Assembly (NCBI GenBank): GCA_047619225.1
Contig: JBLHJX010000001.1
Location: 8,389 to 72,388, forward strand
Origin: JABIFK01 sp047619225
GTDB taxonomy: Bacteria; Latescibacterota; UBA2968
Direction of reading: 5' to 3'
DNA: 64,000 nt
The position numbers were made by a program, and so were the translations under genes. This document shows, piece after piece, positions 23,784-32,594 of this stretch. How positions within the stretch are numbered: position 1 is the stretch's first letter; every line of letters starts with the position of its first letter. The notes beneath the pieces are model-generated. The model worked only from the letters and a program-made list of their open reading frames with translations, had not been told where the DNA came from and did not search any database.

Positions 23784-25697
23784 CTATGACGGAGGCCAGT
23801 TATCAATCCTGATATTCGGCAGTTCCTCTTGGCAGTCCAGTCCAAAAATCGCCGCATAAAACGCATACTCACCGTTTAGCGCGTAAATAATATTCTCTGC
23901 CTTTCGAAATCCATGCATTTCCCCATCAAACATCACACACGCCACGGGTATCCCATTTTGCAACAAGGCATCTGCCATCGTTTGGGTCTGTATCGGGGGC
24001 ACGACAGGATCTTCTTTACCTTGAAAAAAAATGACGGGTGCAGAGATATGGTTCGCTCGATACAATGGAGACCGTTCGCGAAACGTGGCCTCAAGGTCCT
24101 CTCCCCCAATCAAACGATTGAGGTATTGTGATTCAAACTTGTGTGTGATTTTTGCCAGCGATGCCAAGTCACTCACACCGTAAAGACTTGCCCCTGCGTG
24201 AAACACATCATAAAAAGCCAACGCACAGAGCGTTGTTAACCCCCCTGCACTTCCGCCACGAATAAGTAAGCGACTGCCATCAGCTTGGTTATTCGCGGCA
24301 AGGTATTGTGCCCCTGCCACACAATCTTGAACGTCATACACACCCCATTGGCCATCCAACGCCCGACGATATGCACGGCCATAGCCGGTACTGCCTCTGT
24401 AATTCACATCCAATACGGCAAATCCGCGACTGGTCCAATATTGGATACTCAAATCCAGTGTCGGTGTGCTCGCACCCGTGGGCCCCCCGTGACTCTTAAC
24501 CAAAAGGGGCGGTTTCTCATGGTCCACACCTTCTACGGTTCCGTTTCTTGGTGGGTAGTAAAAAGCATGTACCGTTTCACCGTCTAAGCTTGGGAAGGTG
24601 ATGGCCTCGGGTCGAGAAAGCGTATCCGCTTCTATTTGTTCCTCATTTTCCCTTAGGACTTTGTATTCACCAGTTGAAATATCCAATCGGATGACCGCGA
24701 GGGTCTTATTCCAGTCTCCCGCGATAAACGCAACGGTGTTGCCTTGGGCACTCAGACCAGAATAATCTGAAAATGGCAACTCAATGAACCGGGTATCTTG
24801 TGCGGGTAAACCAAGTACACCCAATTTGGCAAAACCCAGCTCAATATACGTGCAAACCCACTGTTCAGAATGGGTCTCAGCAAAGGTCGTCATACCCAAA
24901 GACCACAACGGCTGTCCAAACTCAGCTTCTTTCTCCCACAACAATGCTGTATTTCCCGAATCCCAACTGTAAAGATTCCACCAGCCCGTTCGATCAGACA
25001 CAAAATACAAACACCCATCTTGGCCCCACGTGGGTTGAAAAATAGCATCTTCCTGATCTCCAGCAATACACCGTGGTTTTTTTGTCTGCCCATCCGTCCA
25101 ATCTGCCAACCACAATTCCGTACCATCCCAGGGCATGTTGGGATGTTGCCAAGTCAGCCAAGCCAACTGACGTCCATCGCCCGATAATCTCGGCGCAGCA
25201 TAAAAGTCATTTCCTTCAGCCAACACCGCAACCTTGCCATCTATCAAACAAACCACATCATTGATAGGTTCCACACCCACATCGTGTCGTTCCCGCACAC
25301 AAAAAACGGCCTGACCATCGTTCGATATAGAAAAATCGGCATAACGCGCATTTTCCTCTGGCGTAATGGCAACAGGTGCCGCTCCCTCCACCACACGATA
25401 AACACGCCCATCATCACCGCACGAGCAAAAAACAACACCCTCGTGAACCACATATGCCACACCGCCATATTCATGCACCCGGGTGCGCACATTAAAATCA
25501 TGCGGCACCACATCAAATACCTGACCATGCGCATCACTTCGCATCAACACACTTCGTCCACCTTCATCTGGCCGGGTTTCTACCCAATAGACCATTCCCC
25601 GATCAACTTGCACTTGTCCAAATCGCCGAGCAGCCAACGCAACGCGTTCTGCAGAAATGGAAGAAGGCCATGTACCGTATGGTAATTTTTGTTTCAT
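23784..25697 (-). CDS. S9-family (prolyl oligopeptidase-type) serine peptidase
   Basis: 637 residues: an N-terminal beta-propeller (about 1-370) with WD/TolB-like repeats, and a C-terminal alpha/beta hydrolase (about 380-637) with nucleophile Ser 483 in RGGSAGG, an acid in FFQGKEDPVVP and catalytic His in GEMHGFRK. This is the acylaminoacyl-peptidase/DPP group, cleaving short peptides. There is no signal peptide, so it is cytoplasmic. The ATG at 25697 is used; the frame start two codons upstream is TTG. It is divergent from the hydroxyacid dehydrogenase gene. Confidence 0.93.
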   Translation of the reverse strand: MKQKLPYGTWPSSISAERVALAARRFGQVQVDRGMVYWVETRPDEGGRSVLMRSDAHGQVFDVVPHDFNVRTRVHEYGGVAYVVHEGVVFCSCGDDGRVYRVVEGAAPVAITPEENARYADFSISNDGQAVFCVRERHDVGVEPINDVVCLIDGKVAVLAEGNDFYAAPRLSGDGRQLAWLTWQHPNMPWDGTELWLADWTDGQTKKPRCIAGDQEDAIFQPTWGQDGCLYFVSDRTGWWNLYSWDSGNTALLWEKEAEFGQPLWSLGMTTFAETHSEQWVCTYIELGFAKLGVLGLPAQDTRFIELPFSDYSGLSAQGNTVAFIAGDWNKTLAVIRLDISTGEYKVLRENEEQIEADTLSRPEAITFPSLDGETVHAFYYPPRNGTVEGVDHEKPPLLVKSHGGPTGASTPTLDLSIQYWTSRGFAVLDVNYRGSTGYGRAYRRALDGQWGVYDVQDCVAGAQYLAANNQADGSRLLIRGGSAGGLTTLCALAFYDVFHAGASLYGVSDLASLAKITHKFESQYLNRLIGGEDLEATFRERSPLYRANHISAPVIFFQGKEDPVVPPIQTQTMADALLQNGIPVACVMFDGEMHGFRKAENIIYALNGEYAFYAAIFGLDCQEELPNIRIDNWPPS

Positions 25698-25790
25698 AAA
25701 CAATCACCCATCCTTTTTATTTGATTGCCACGACCATCTAACCTATCTTGCAACATCCAATCAACCAAGTATGCAACAAAAGGAGTGACC

Positions 25791-26735
25791 ATGTCATACG
25801 AAGTCATTGTTGATGTCGATTTACCCGAAGAAATGCTCGAAATGATCGCTGGGCGTTGCAACTTGCATATCTTGTCGCACGGAACCCCAACAGATGAAAT
25901 ATACCAAAAAGCCGATGCGTTGCTCACCTATGGCCACATCACCGTAAATGGTGAGGTGATGGATCAAATGCCCAATATCAAAGTGATCAGCAACTTTGGC
26001 GTTGGTGTGGATCATATCCATCTCGAAGATGCCAAACACAGAGGCATTCCAGTAGGCAATACACCCAACATCCTCGACGGCGCAACAGCCGATATGACCT
26101 TCGCTTTGCTGATGGCTGGAGCACGCAACATTGTGATCGGTGATCACTTTGCACGCAGCCCAGAATTCACACACTACGATCCCCGTATCCTCATCGGCTA
26201 TGAAGTACACAGCACCACATTGGGCATCATTGGTCTTGGCAATATTGGCAAACAAGTAGCACGCAGAGCTTCGGGTTTTGATATGAAAGTCCTCTATCAC
26301 AACCGCAAACCCAATCTCGAAGCCGAAGCCGAGTTGGGTGTCACCTATGCAACCTTAGACGACCTCTTAACCCAATCTGATTATGTTGCGCTCAATGCCC
26401 CTTTAACAGATGAAACATACCATATGATTGGGCGCGATCAACTAAAAAGAATGAAACCCACGGCATTTTTGGTCAACCTTGCCCGAGGCGGTGTGGTCGA
26501 TCATGACGCCTTGCTTGAAGCCCTTCAAAACGATTGGATTGCCGGTGCCGCAATAGACGTCACCGAACCCGAACCTTTGCCCCGTGACCACCCGTTGCTC
26601 AAACTAAAAAACATTATCATTGCGCCACACCTGGGTAGCGCAACGCGCCAAACCCGCACCGGAATGGCACAACGTACCGTTGACAATTTGATGGCTGGAC
26701 TCGAAGGCAGTGCCTTGCTCAGTAGAATTGCATAA
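25791..26735 (+). CDS. D-2-hydroxyacid dehydrogenase
   Basis: 314-residue NAD(P)-dependent oxidoreductase of the D-isomer-specific 2-hydroxyacid family (glyoxylate/hydroxypyruvate reductase or phosphoglycerate dehydrogenase-like). The Rossmann motif is LGIIGLGNIGKQVARR; the catalytic Arg is in NLARGGVVD, the Glu in DVTEPEPLP and the His in IIAPHLGSAT. The start ATG at 25791 has AAAGGAG upstream; the reading frame runs 22 codons further but without support. It is monocistronic, with a terminator right after. The exact substrate is undetermined. Confidence 0.93.
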   Translation: MSYEVIVDVDLPEEMLEMIAGRCNLHILSHGTPTDEIYQKADALLTYGHITVNGEVMDQMPNIKVISNFGVGVDHIHLEDAKHRGIPVGNTPNILDGATADMTFALLMAGARNIVIGDHFARSPEFTHYDPRILIGYEVHSTTLGIIGLGNIGKQVARRASGFDMKVLYHNRKPNLEAEAELGVTYATLDDLLTQSDYVALNAPLTDETYHMIGRDQLKRMKPTAFLVNLARGGVVDHDALLEALQNDWIAGAAIDVTEPEPLPRDHPLLKLKNIIIAPHLGSATRQTRTGMAQRTVDNLMAGLEGSALLSRIA

Positions 26736-26737
26736 AT

Positions 26738-26774
26738 AAAAAAAGGCACTGCATGATTTGCAGTGCCTTTTTTA
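26738..26774. terminator. Bidirectional rho-independent terminator
   Basis: Perfect stem AAAAAAGGCACTGC / GCAGTGCCTTTTTT with a seven-base loop, between convergent genes ending at 26735 (+) and 26795 (-). Confidence 0.93.
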
Positions 26775-26794
26775 TAGTCCAAAGTTCAGCCGAC

Positions 26795-27823
26795 CTACTT
26801 GCCCATCGATTTACCAGCAGATTGCAAATCTTCGCAAGCTCTCACGACACGGGCAGCCATACTGGCCCGAGCCAATTTCAACCACGCCCGTGGATCATAA
26901 GCGCTCTTGCTTCCCACTTCGCCGTCTATCTTCAACACCTGATCATAGTTTTTCATCATGTGATCTGCCACGGGGCGAGAAAAAGCGTATTGGGTGTCTG
27001 TATCCACGTTCATTTTAATGACGCCATAGTTTAACGTTTCCCGGATTTCACCCAGTTCAGAACCTGACCCACCGTGAAAGACCAACCAAAACCGAGCCGA
27101 TTCCCCATATTTCTCAACAACAGCATCTTGGCCGTTTTTCAAAATTTTCGGCGTTAAGACCACATTGCCGGGTTTATACACACCGTGTACATTCCCAAAG
27201 GTAGCTGCAAATATATATCGAGCGCCCTCAACACCACTCAACGCTTCATACACACCCAGCATATCTTCAGGCGTTGTATACATTTTTTCAACGTCCACGC
27301 CTTCGCGGTTCAATCCATCTTCCTCACCACCCACAACACCCGCTTCAACTTCCAAAATAATGTCATTGTCACGGCATAACTCAAGCAGAGGTACGGCGTG
27401 TTTCATGTTTTCTTCAAGAGGCAGATCACTCCCGTCATACATGTGGCTGCTAAACAAATTGGGTTGACCATTTGCGCGCCGTCGTGCAGTCTCAGCAATC
27501 AGTGGTTTCAAGAAGGAATCAATCTTATCAGTCGTGCAATGATCTGTGTGAATCGCAATATTCACGTCATAACGAGCGGCTACACGGTGCGCGTGTTCGG
27601 CCAAGGTGATGCCACCCAAAACCGAATCGGCCAAATTACCCGAGGTATGTGCGCCCCCCCCCGTCGAAACCTGAATAATCCCATCACTATTGGCAGCCAC
27701 AAATCCTTCAATGGCGGCATTGACCGTGTCAATATTACTAATATTAATGGCCGGATAAGCGTAATTTTCAGTCTGTGCCTTATTCAGCATCTTGCAATAA
27801 CGTTCATAATCAACAATAGGCAT
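26795..27823 (-). CDS. fba: Class II fructose-bisphosphate aldolase
   Basis: Zinc-dependent aldolase (342 residues) splitting fructose 1,6-bisphosphate in glycolysis/gluconeogenesis. The zinc histidine region IAIHTDHCT, the Glu in ILEVEAGVVGGEEDG, FGNVHGVYKPGNVVL (second zinc His) and the phosphate-binding FHGGSGS are all present. The start MPIVDYERY is fixed by GGAGG seven bases upstream; the frame to 27835 is rejected. It stands alone between a terminator and a 112-base gap. Confidence 0.95.
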   Translation of the reverse strand: MPIVDYERYCKMLNKAQTENYAYPAINISNIDTVNAAIEGFVAANSDGIIQVSTGGGAHTSGNLADSVLGGITLAEHAHRVAARYDVNIAIHTDHCTTDKIDSFLKPLIAETARRRANGQPNLFSSHMYDGSDLPLEENMKHAVPLLELCRDNDIILEVEAGVVGGEEDGLNREGVDVEKMYTTPEDMLGVYEALSGVEGARYIFAATFGNVHGVYKPGNVVLTPKILKNGQDAVVEKYGESARFWLVFHGGSGSELGEIRETLNYGVIKMNVDTDTQYAFSRPVADHMMKNYDQVLKIDGEVGSKSAYDPRAWLKLARASMAARVVRACEDLQSAGKSMGK

Positions 27824-27935
27824 AACAACCTCCAAAAGTAGCTTTTTTATGTGAGTTTGGCGTTCAGATACCTTTAATGTACCACTTGCTCTTTATTATG
27901 TCAATCCTGTCCTGAAAAAGCCAACCTCATCAGAC

Positions 27936-28745
27936 TCAAGGCCACCGTGTCTCAAATGCATCCGTGCCATCTCCATAAACCAAATCCCCATAGGCTTTCC
28001 ATTGGGCAACCTCGCCACCCCTCATTCGGGGCGTATCCAATACAGAAAGGTTGGCCTTCAATTCAGAAGAAGAACACGGCGCGGTCCAGGCCAACTTAAC
28101 AGCACCGTGACGCAAAACGAAACGGTAACAATCCGCAGCAGAAGGAATGGGCCCCTGCCACTGGGCATGTCCTTTGAGCAATGACCCCCACCGCGTATTC
28201 GTAAAAGAGACCACAGGTATGCCTGCTTGGGCTGCCAATGGCAAAACCTCATCTTCCGATTTTCGGTGCGCCATATTATAGCGATGCATCAACACATCAA
28301 CCTGTCCCCTTTGCATCAAGCGCAAAGCCAATGCCCGATCATGAACCGACGCACCCACATACCGCACCTTCCCTTCCTTTTTCCATTTGTGTATCTCGTC
28401 TAACACACCCATTATGTCCTCGAAGGTATCGCCGGGGGCCACATATTCAGCAAAAAAGGCATCCACAGTATCTACCTGCAATGCCTTTCGAGCGTTATCA
28501 AAGTAATTTCTAACCCCACTCACATCTCGATCTTCAGTCCCCGTCGAAATAAACACGCTGTCTCGGTGACCCAGAGCAGCCTCTTTCACACCTGTAATGA
28601 GTGTCTGAAACGACAAATTGTAAAAGAAAAATGCATTCAATCCGCCATCCAACGCAAGAGGCACACATTCAGCCGCCATCTCAGGATTTCCAGCCAACCC
28701 CAAAGGACAAATAGGGTCACCGGCGATTGTTTGTAAGGATGCCAA
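27936..28745 (-). CDS. Aldo/keto reductase-fold protein lacking the catalytic tetrad
   Basis: 269 residues with the AKR TIM-barrel plan: ALDGGLNAFFFYNLS, SVFISTGTE, VDAFFAEYVAP, GKVRYVGASVHD and a late APCSSSELKANL cofactor-type region. Aligned with the intact AKR at 11730-12629, the catalytic Asp (DTA) is Phe, the Tyr position is not conserved, the Lys (VTK) is Thr/Gly and the His (FVH) is Glu. It may be a pseudo-enzyme or act by a different mechanism. The start is a TTG (28745) with AGAGGTGA upstream, 10 bases after the preceding stop; the longer frame overlaps the upstream gene. Last gene of the operon. Confidence 0.8.
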   Translation of the reverse strand: MASLQTIAGDPICPLGLAGNPEMAAECVPLALDGGLNAFFFYNLSFQTLITGVKEAALGHRDSVFISTGTEDRDVSGVRNYFDNARKALQVDTVDAFFAEYVAPGDTFEDIMGVLDEIHKWKKEGKVRYVGASVHDRALALRLMQRGQVDVLMHRYNMAHRKSEDEVLPLAAQAGIPVVSFTNTRWGSLLKGHAQWQGPIPSAADCYRFVLRHGAVKLAWTAPCSSSELKANLSVLDTPRMRGGEVAQWKAYGDLVYGDGTDAFETRWP

Positions 28746-28755
28746 ACCATCACCT

Positions 28756-29823
28756 CTACAAATCGATTCGTTTACCTGAAGCACTGGAAGTGTATACGGC
28801 TTCAACAATACGCGCAATCTTGAGTGCGTCTTCACCCGTTGTCGGGGGTTCACCCTCTCCTTGAATCGCTTTAATAAAATCATCAATAAAAGCCAATCCA
28901 TGGGCCCCACCATAAGCATCCACTTGTGGCAACGCATACGAAAAAGACCGTTGCGGTGCCGTTTTCCAACCCTCTGCAACAGATTCTAAGTGCAATTCGG
29001 GTGGGGCTTTTGTCGGCTCCCAAAACACGCGCCCTAACTTGCCCCGAAAGCCGATATATGTATCGTAACTTGGCCCCATATAACCAGGCCCACTAACAGC
29101 CAATTGATAACCAGCCTGCATACTGCCCAAAGCACCGTTGGCAAATCGAAAAGTGAGCGATGCCACATCTTCTACGTCGATATCTTCTCCGCTGAGCGTA
29201 TCAACGGTGCCCGAAACTTGCACGATGTCTTGCCCCAAAATATACGTGATCAAGTCAATATAATGACAACCCAACCAAGACAAAATACCACCACCCGATT
29301 GTGACTTATTAAATAACCAGTGTTTAGGATTTCGAAATTGTACCTGAGATGTCACCATCCGCGATTCACACGCCGTTACATCGCCAATTACGCCACTTTG
29401 AATCAACTTTTTAGCCTCTTGTGTTGTCGGGTGATATCTGTTTTGATACATCACGCTCAACACACGATGGGCGTCTTTTGCCGTCTTCACAACAGTCTCA
29501 ACCGAGGCCACAGTATGCCCAATGGGTTTTTCACTGATAACGTGTAAACCTGCTCGCAATAAGTGCACGCACAATTCAGCATTCAGATCATTTCGAAAAC
29601 AGGCAATGCCAAAATCAATTTCCTCTGCCTCAAGCATCTGATCCAAATCAGAATAACCCGCTTCAACTTTCTTGCCGTGTGCTTTCTGAACACTTTGAAT
29701 CACATCGGGTGATTCATCAAATAAAAAAATGCGATCCACCCAATCTGATTGAATCAGAGTTTTCAAGTGCGCAACCGAATGAGGATGTGAAAGTCCAAAC
29801 AAGCCAGCAGTTACCTTTTTCAT
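28756..29823 (-). CDS. Gfo/Idh/MocA-family oxidoreductase
   Basis: 355-residue NAD(P)-dependent dehydrogenase of the glucose-fructose oxidoreductase/inositol dehydrogenase family. N-terminal Rossmann fold (TAGLFGLSHPHSVAHLKTL), the EKP motif (VISEKPIGHT, about residue 99) and a C-terminal alpha/beta dimerisation domain with GGGILSWLGCHYIDL. It presumably oxidises a sugar, polyol or their derivatives. It overlaps the channel gene stop by four bases (ATGA) and precedes the AKR-fold gene by 10, inside the operon that starts near 34006. Confidence 0.93.
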   Translation of the reverse strand: MKKVTAGLFGLSHPHSVAHLKTLIQSDWVDRIFLFDESPDVIQSVQKAHGKKVEAGYSDLDQMLEAEEIDFGIACFRNDLNAELCVHLLRAGLHVISEKPIGHTVASVETVVKTAKDAHRVLSVMYQNRYHPTTQEAKKLIQSGVIGDVTACESRMVTSQVQFRNPKHWLFNKSQSGGGILSWLGCHYIDLITYILGQDIVQVSGTVDTLSGEDIDVEDVASLTFRFANGALGSMQAGYQLAVSGPGYMGPSYDTYIGFRGKLGRVFWEPTKAPPELHLESVAEGWKTAPQRSFSYALPQVDAYGGAHGLAFIDDFIKAIQGEGEPPTTGEDALKIARIVEAVYTSSASGKRIDL

Positions 29824-30665
29824 GTTTCATTCCCCAATTTCCCACCACAGAGTTTACAATGAACGGCATCGACATCGTGGCCATCACACCCACAAGAAGG
29901 ACAAGCCTGAGTTGATACAGGCGCGGTAGAACGCCCCAATTGAGCAAACTCCGCAGACACAATACCTGTGGGCACCGCGATAATACCATAACCAAAAATC
30001 ATGATCACAGCCGCAATGGCTTGGCCCAAATCTGTTTTTGGTGATATATCACCATAACCCACAGTTGTCAAAGTGACAATCGCCCAATACACACTGCGAG
30101 GAATGCTGGTAAACCCATCTTTTTCATCTTCCACGACATAAATAATCGATCCAAAAATAACCGCAAGTGTCATAACAGCAAAAAGAAATACCGTGATTTT
30201 TCGCTGACTGGAACGCAAAGCCTGCATGAGGTGGTTTGCTTCCCCTACGTATTGCACAATTTTGAGCACCCTAAAAATGCGCAGAACACGCAACAATCTG
30301 ATCACCAAAAAGTAATGGCTCCCAGGGAAGATGAGACTGACATAGGTTGGTAAAATAGCCAGCAGGTCCACGACTCCAAAAAAACTACGGGCATAAACCA
30401 ACGGACGCCCAACACTCATCAATCGCAAGATATATTCTACAGTAAAAAGAAAGGTAAACCCCCACTCCAATATCTGAAAGCTATCACCCCACGCATCGCG
30501 ATAGCTTTTCACGCTGTCAAACATCACCACAAGAACGCTCGCGACAATGCACGCGATGAGCACTTCATCAAACCAGCGCCCAGTAGGGGTTTCTGCTTCA
30601 AATATGACTTCGTGCAAACGAGCACGCCACGGTCTGTCGGGTTTATGGTGTCGGTGTGTTAACAT
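29820..30665 (-). CDS. Voltage-gated potassium channel-like protein with C-terminal zinc ribbon
   Basis: 281 residues: six transmembrane helices, with an arginine-rich S4 (VIRLLRVLRIFRVLKIVQ), pore helix and selectivity filter TLTTVGYGD, and S6. A short C-terminal tail holds CPSCGCDGHDVDAVHCKLCGG, a C-x2-C / C-x2-C zinc-ribbon pattern. It probably forms a tetrameric K+ channel in the inner membrane. The start is ATG 30665, two bases after the stop of the sugar-isomerase gene, with only AGG upstream; the longer frame overlaps that gene. A channel in a run of carbohydrate enzymes is unusual. Confidence 0.9.
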   Translation of the reverse strand: MLTHRHHKPDRPWRARLHEVIFEAETPTGRWFDEVLIACIVASVLVVMFDSVKSYRDAWGDSFQILEWGFTFLFTVEYILRLMSVGRPLVYARSFFGVVDLLAILPTYVSLIFPGSHYFLVIRLLRVLRIFRVLKIVQYVGEANHLMQALRSSQRKITVFLFAVMTLAVIFGSIIYVVEDEKDGFTSIPRSVYWAIVTLTTVGYGDISPKTDLGQAIAAVIMIFGYGIIAVPTGIVSAEFAQLGRSTAPVSTQACPSCGCDGHDVDAVHCKLCGGKLGNET

Positions 30666-30667
30666 AC

Positions 30668-31477
30668 CTAAAAGTAGGTCACAATTTCGTCTTTGAGTGC
30701 ATTTAAATACGGCCACTCTTCTCCAGCATCGGAAAAAATCAATACATAAGGGCCGTCAAATTTCGCAGATTGTGCCAAAGACATGCATCGAGAAAAGTCT
30801 GCCTGCTGTAATACCCCTGCCTCATAATCACCTTTAGCATGCACGGTGGTTGCGTAGGGCAATATGGCCGCCAAATCATCATACTTGGTCTCACCCTTAA
30901 AATTGCCAAAATCAGCGCACAATGCCAAATCGCTCTCACACCGATCCAAAATTTCAAGCACAGAGGCTGCGCGTTGGGTCAATTTTTTAAAATTCTCGGT
31001 CGAAACCTTTACCCCTTTAGATCGGGCATGATCTGCCAACACCCCCAAGTTTTGGGCGCTCAAAGCAAGCGCTTCATTACTTGCCTCTGCCTCACCCGCA
31101 ACCACCCGCGCCTCCTGTGCGCCACACAAACCTGCCACATCAATCCAGTGCTTAATCAAATTTAATTCGTCCACACGTTGTCCATCATTGGGGTGCGTGA
31201 TGTCACCCGTATCAATCAATAAGCTGTAAAACGTCACGCCATGTTTGACCAATTCAGAACGAAACTCATTCAAATAACCGGCGTCAACAGACGGGAAGTG
31301 AAAGTGACAGACCTCTAACTGATCAATGCCTTGCGATGCTGCCAAAGCTGGGATCTCCATCAGCTCGACCCGATCAGTCTGATCACTTTTATTTTCTAAC
31401 CCCTGCTGGGTCGGCACATACCAGGCACGTCCAAGTTGTCGGTGCAAGCTCCAGGTAGAAACGGATAAACTGGGCAT
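30668..31477 (-). CDS. Sugar phosphate isomerase/epimerase (xylose isomerase-like TIM barrel)
   Basis: 269 residues of the AP_endonuc_2 TIM-barrel family. N-terminal strand LSVSTWSLHRQLG, HFHFPS and the metal-ligand-like blocks VKVSTENF, LCADFGNF and TTVHAKGDY, whose Glu/Asp/His residues normally bind a divalent metal. The reaction is probably a ketose/aldose epimerisation or a dehydratase step. The start ATG at 31477 has AAGGGG upstream; the 31519 alternative overlaps the upstream gene. Co-transcribed with the methyltransferase and channel genes. Confidence 0.88.
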   Translation of the reverse strand: MPSLSVSTWSLHRQLGRAWYVPTQQGLENKSDQTDRVELMEIPALAASQGIDQLEVCHFHFPSVDAGYLNEFRSELVKHGVTFYSLLIDTGDITHPNDGQRVDELNLIKHWIDVAGLCGAQEARVVAGEAEASNEALALSAQNLGVLADHARSKGVKVSTENFKKLTQRAASVLEILDRCESDLALCADFGNFKGETKYDDLAAILPYATTVHAKGDYEAGVLQQADFSRCMSLAQSAKFDGPYVLIFSDAGEEWPYLNALKDEIVTYF

Positions 31478-31490
31478 ACTTCCCCTTATC

Positions 31491-32594
31491 TTATTGCCGT
31501 TGTAAAATGAAAAGATCAAGATGTTTGCCTTGCAAATGCAAAGGCCGTCTTTGTATAACTTTCAGGCGCGGAAAATCTTCTAACATCCGTGTAAAGACTT
31601 GCCTGTCTTCGAAAACGAGAAAGGCTTGTCCATCCGGCCGGATGACGCGCACCAATTCAGAAAAAAGATGAAATAGTGTAATAGGAGGTGATCCTTTGCG
31701 CGGGCTAAGATTGCCAAAGACCTTGTTTACACCGCCATCGACAATGGGCAATGCCGTTCCCTCACCGATCAAACCCGCAGCAGAAACATTGGCAGAAACT
31801 GCATTTTCCCTCATCCCACGCACAATGTCTAAAAAATAATCCAAACCAATCCAATAACCAGGCATCTGAGACAAACCTGCTTCAATCAATGTCTGCCCCC
31901 CCCCACAGTTGAGATTCAACACAATATCACGGGAGGTCAATCGAAGCAATTGCGCAAAACCATAAGCAACCGAAGGTTCTAAATCACCCCGTGCCTGAAT
32001 CGGATAATGCACCCGTTCTCTTTCTCGTTGTGTAACCAATTGCAAACCAAAAAGCGCCCGGTTCCCTTCCACACGTAAGTGCAACACATAAGGCCGGCTC
32101 ACACTGTCATCAATTTCATATTTCAGTGTCAAAACCGTTTGCACAACTTGGTGCAATGCACTCACCGAGAACCGATGGCCTTTACCCGTGGTACACGACA
32201 GCCGAAACCCCACCCCTTCTTTAACACCATGAAGGATGTCGTGTAAAACAGCTGCGGGAACCAAGTCGACTTGGCCTACACGCTGAGCAACGCGCAACAG
32301 TCCAGGTTGCCCAACTGTTACGCCGGATATATTGGCCAACAAAGCATATACTTGGGCCACTGCCCGCAATTCCAAAAGCTTTTTGGGACTGCGCTCATAA
32401 TGAAAAAAAACGCGGCTCATCCGTCGGCCACGTGCAACATGCAAGTCAGAAACTTTGCCCAACTTCTTTTTAATTTCCGCCACCGCCACATCTTCCATGC
32501 CACCAGCCACAGTCACATAAAAGTTATACACTTTCTCCAGTGGCGGCCCCGGCGGTTCTTCAATCTCTAACAAAGGTTCATCAAACACGTCCAT
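31491..32594 (-). CDS. THUMP-domain RNA methyltransferase-like protein
   Basis: 367 residues: an N-terminal THUMP-type RNA-binding region (about 25-185; FYVTVAGGMEDVAVAEIKKKLG at its start) joined to a Rossmann methyltransferase fold (about 195-365). It resembles Trm14/RlmL-type guanine-N2 methyltransferases. The SAM loop reads LNLNCGGGQTLIEAGL instead of a D-x-x-x-G-x-G-T form, and the catalytic (D/N)PP(Y/F) site reads GNLSPRKG, so activity is doubtful or altered. The ATG overlaps the stop of the nucleotidase-like gene (TAATG). Confidence 0.78.
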   Translation of the reverse strand: MDVFDEPLLEIEEPPGPPLEKVYNFYVTVAGGMEDVAVAEIKKKLGKVSDLHVARGRRMSRVFFHYERSPKKLLELRAVAQVYALLANISGVTVGQPGLLRVAQRVGQVDLVPAAVLHDILHGVKEGVGFRLSCTTGKGHRFSVSALHQVVQTVLTLKYEIDDSVSRPYVLHLRVEGNRALFGLQLVTQRERERVHYPIQARGDLEPSVAYGFAQLLRLTSRDIVLNLNCGGGQTLIEAGLSQMPGYWIGLDYFLDIVRGMRENAVSANVSAAGLIGEGTALPIVDGGVNKVFGNLSPRKGSPPITLFHLFSELVRVIRPDGQAFLVFEDRQVFTRMLEDFPRLKVIQRRPLHLQGKHLDLFILQRQ

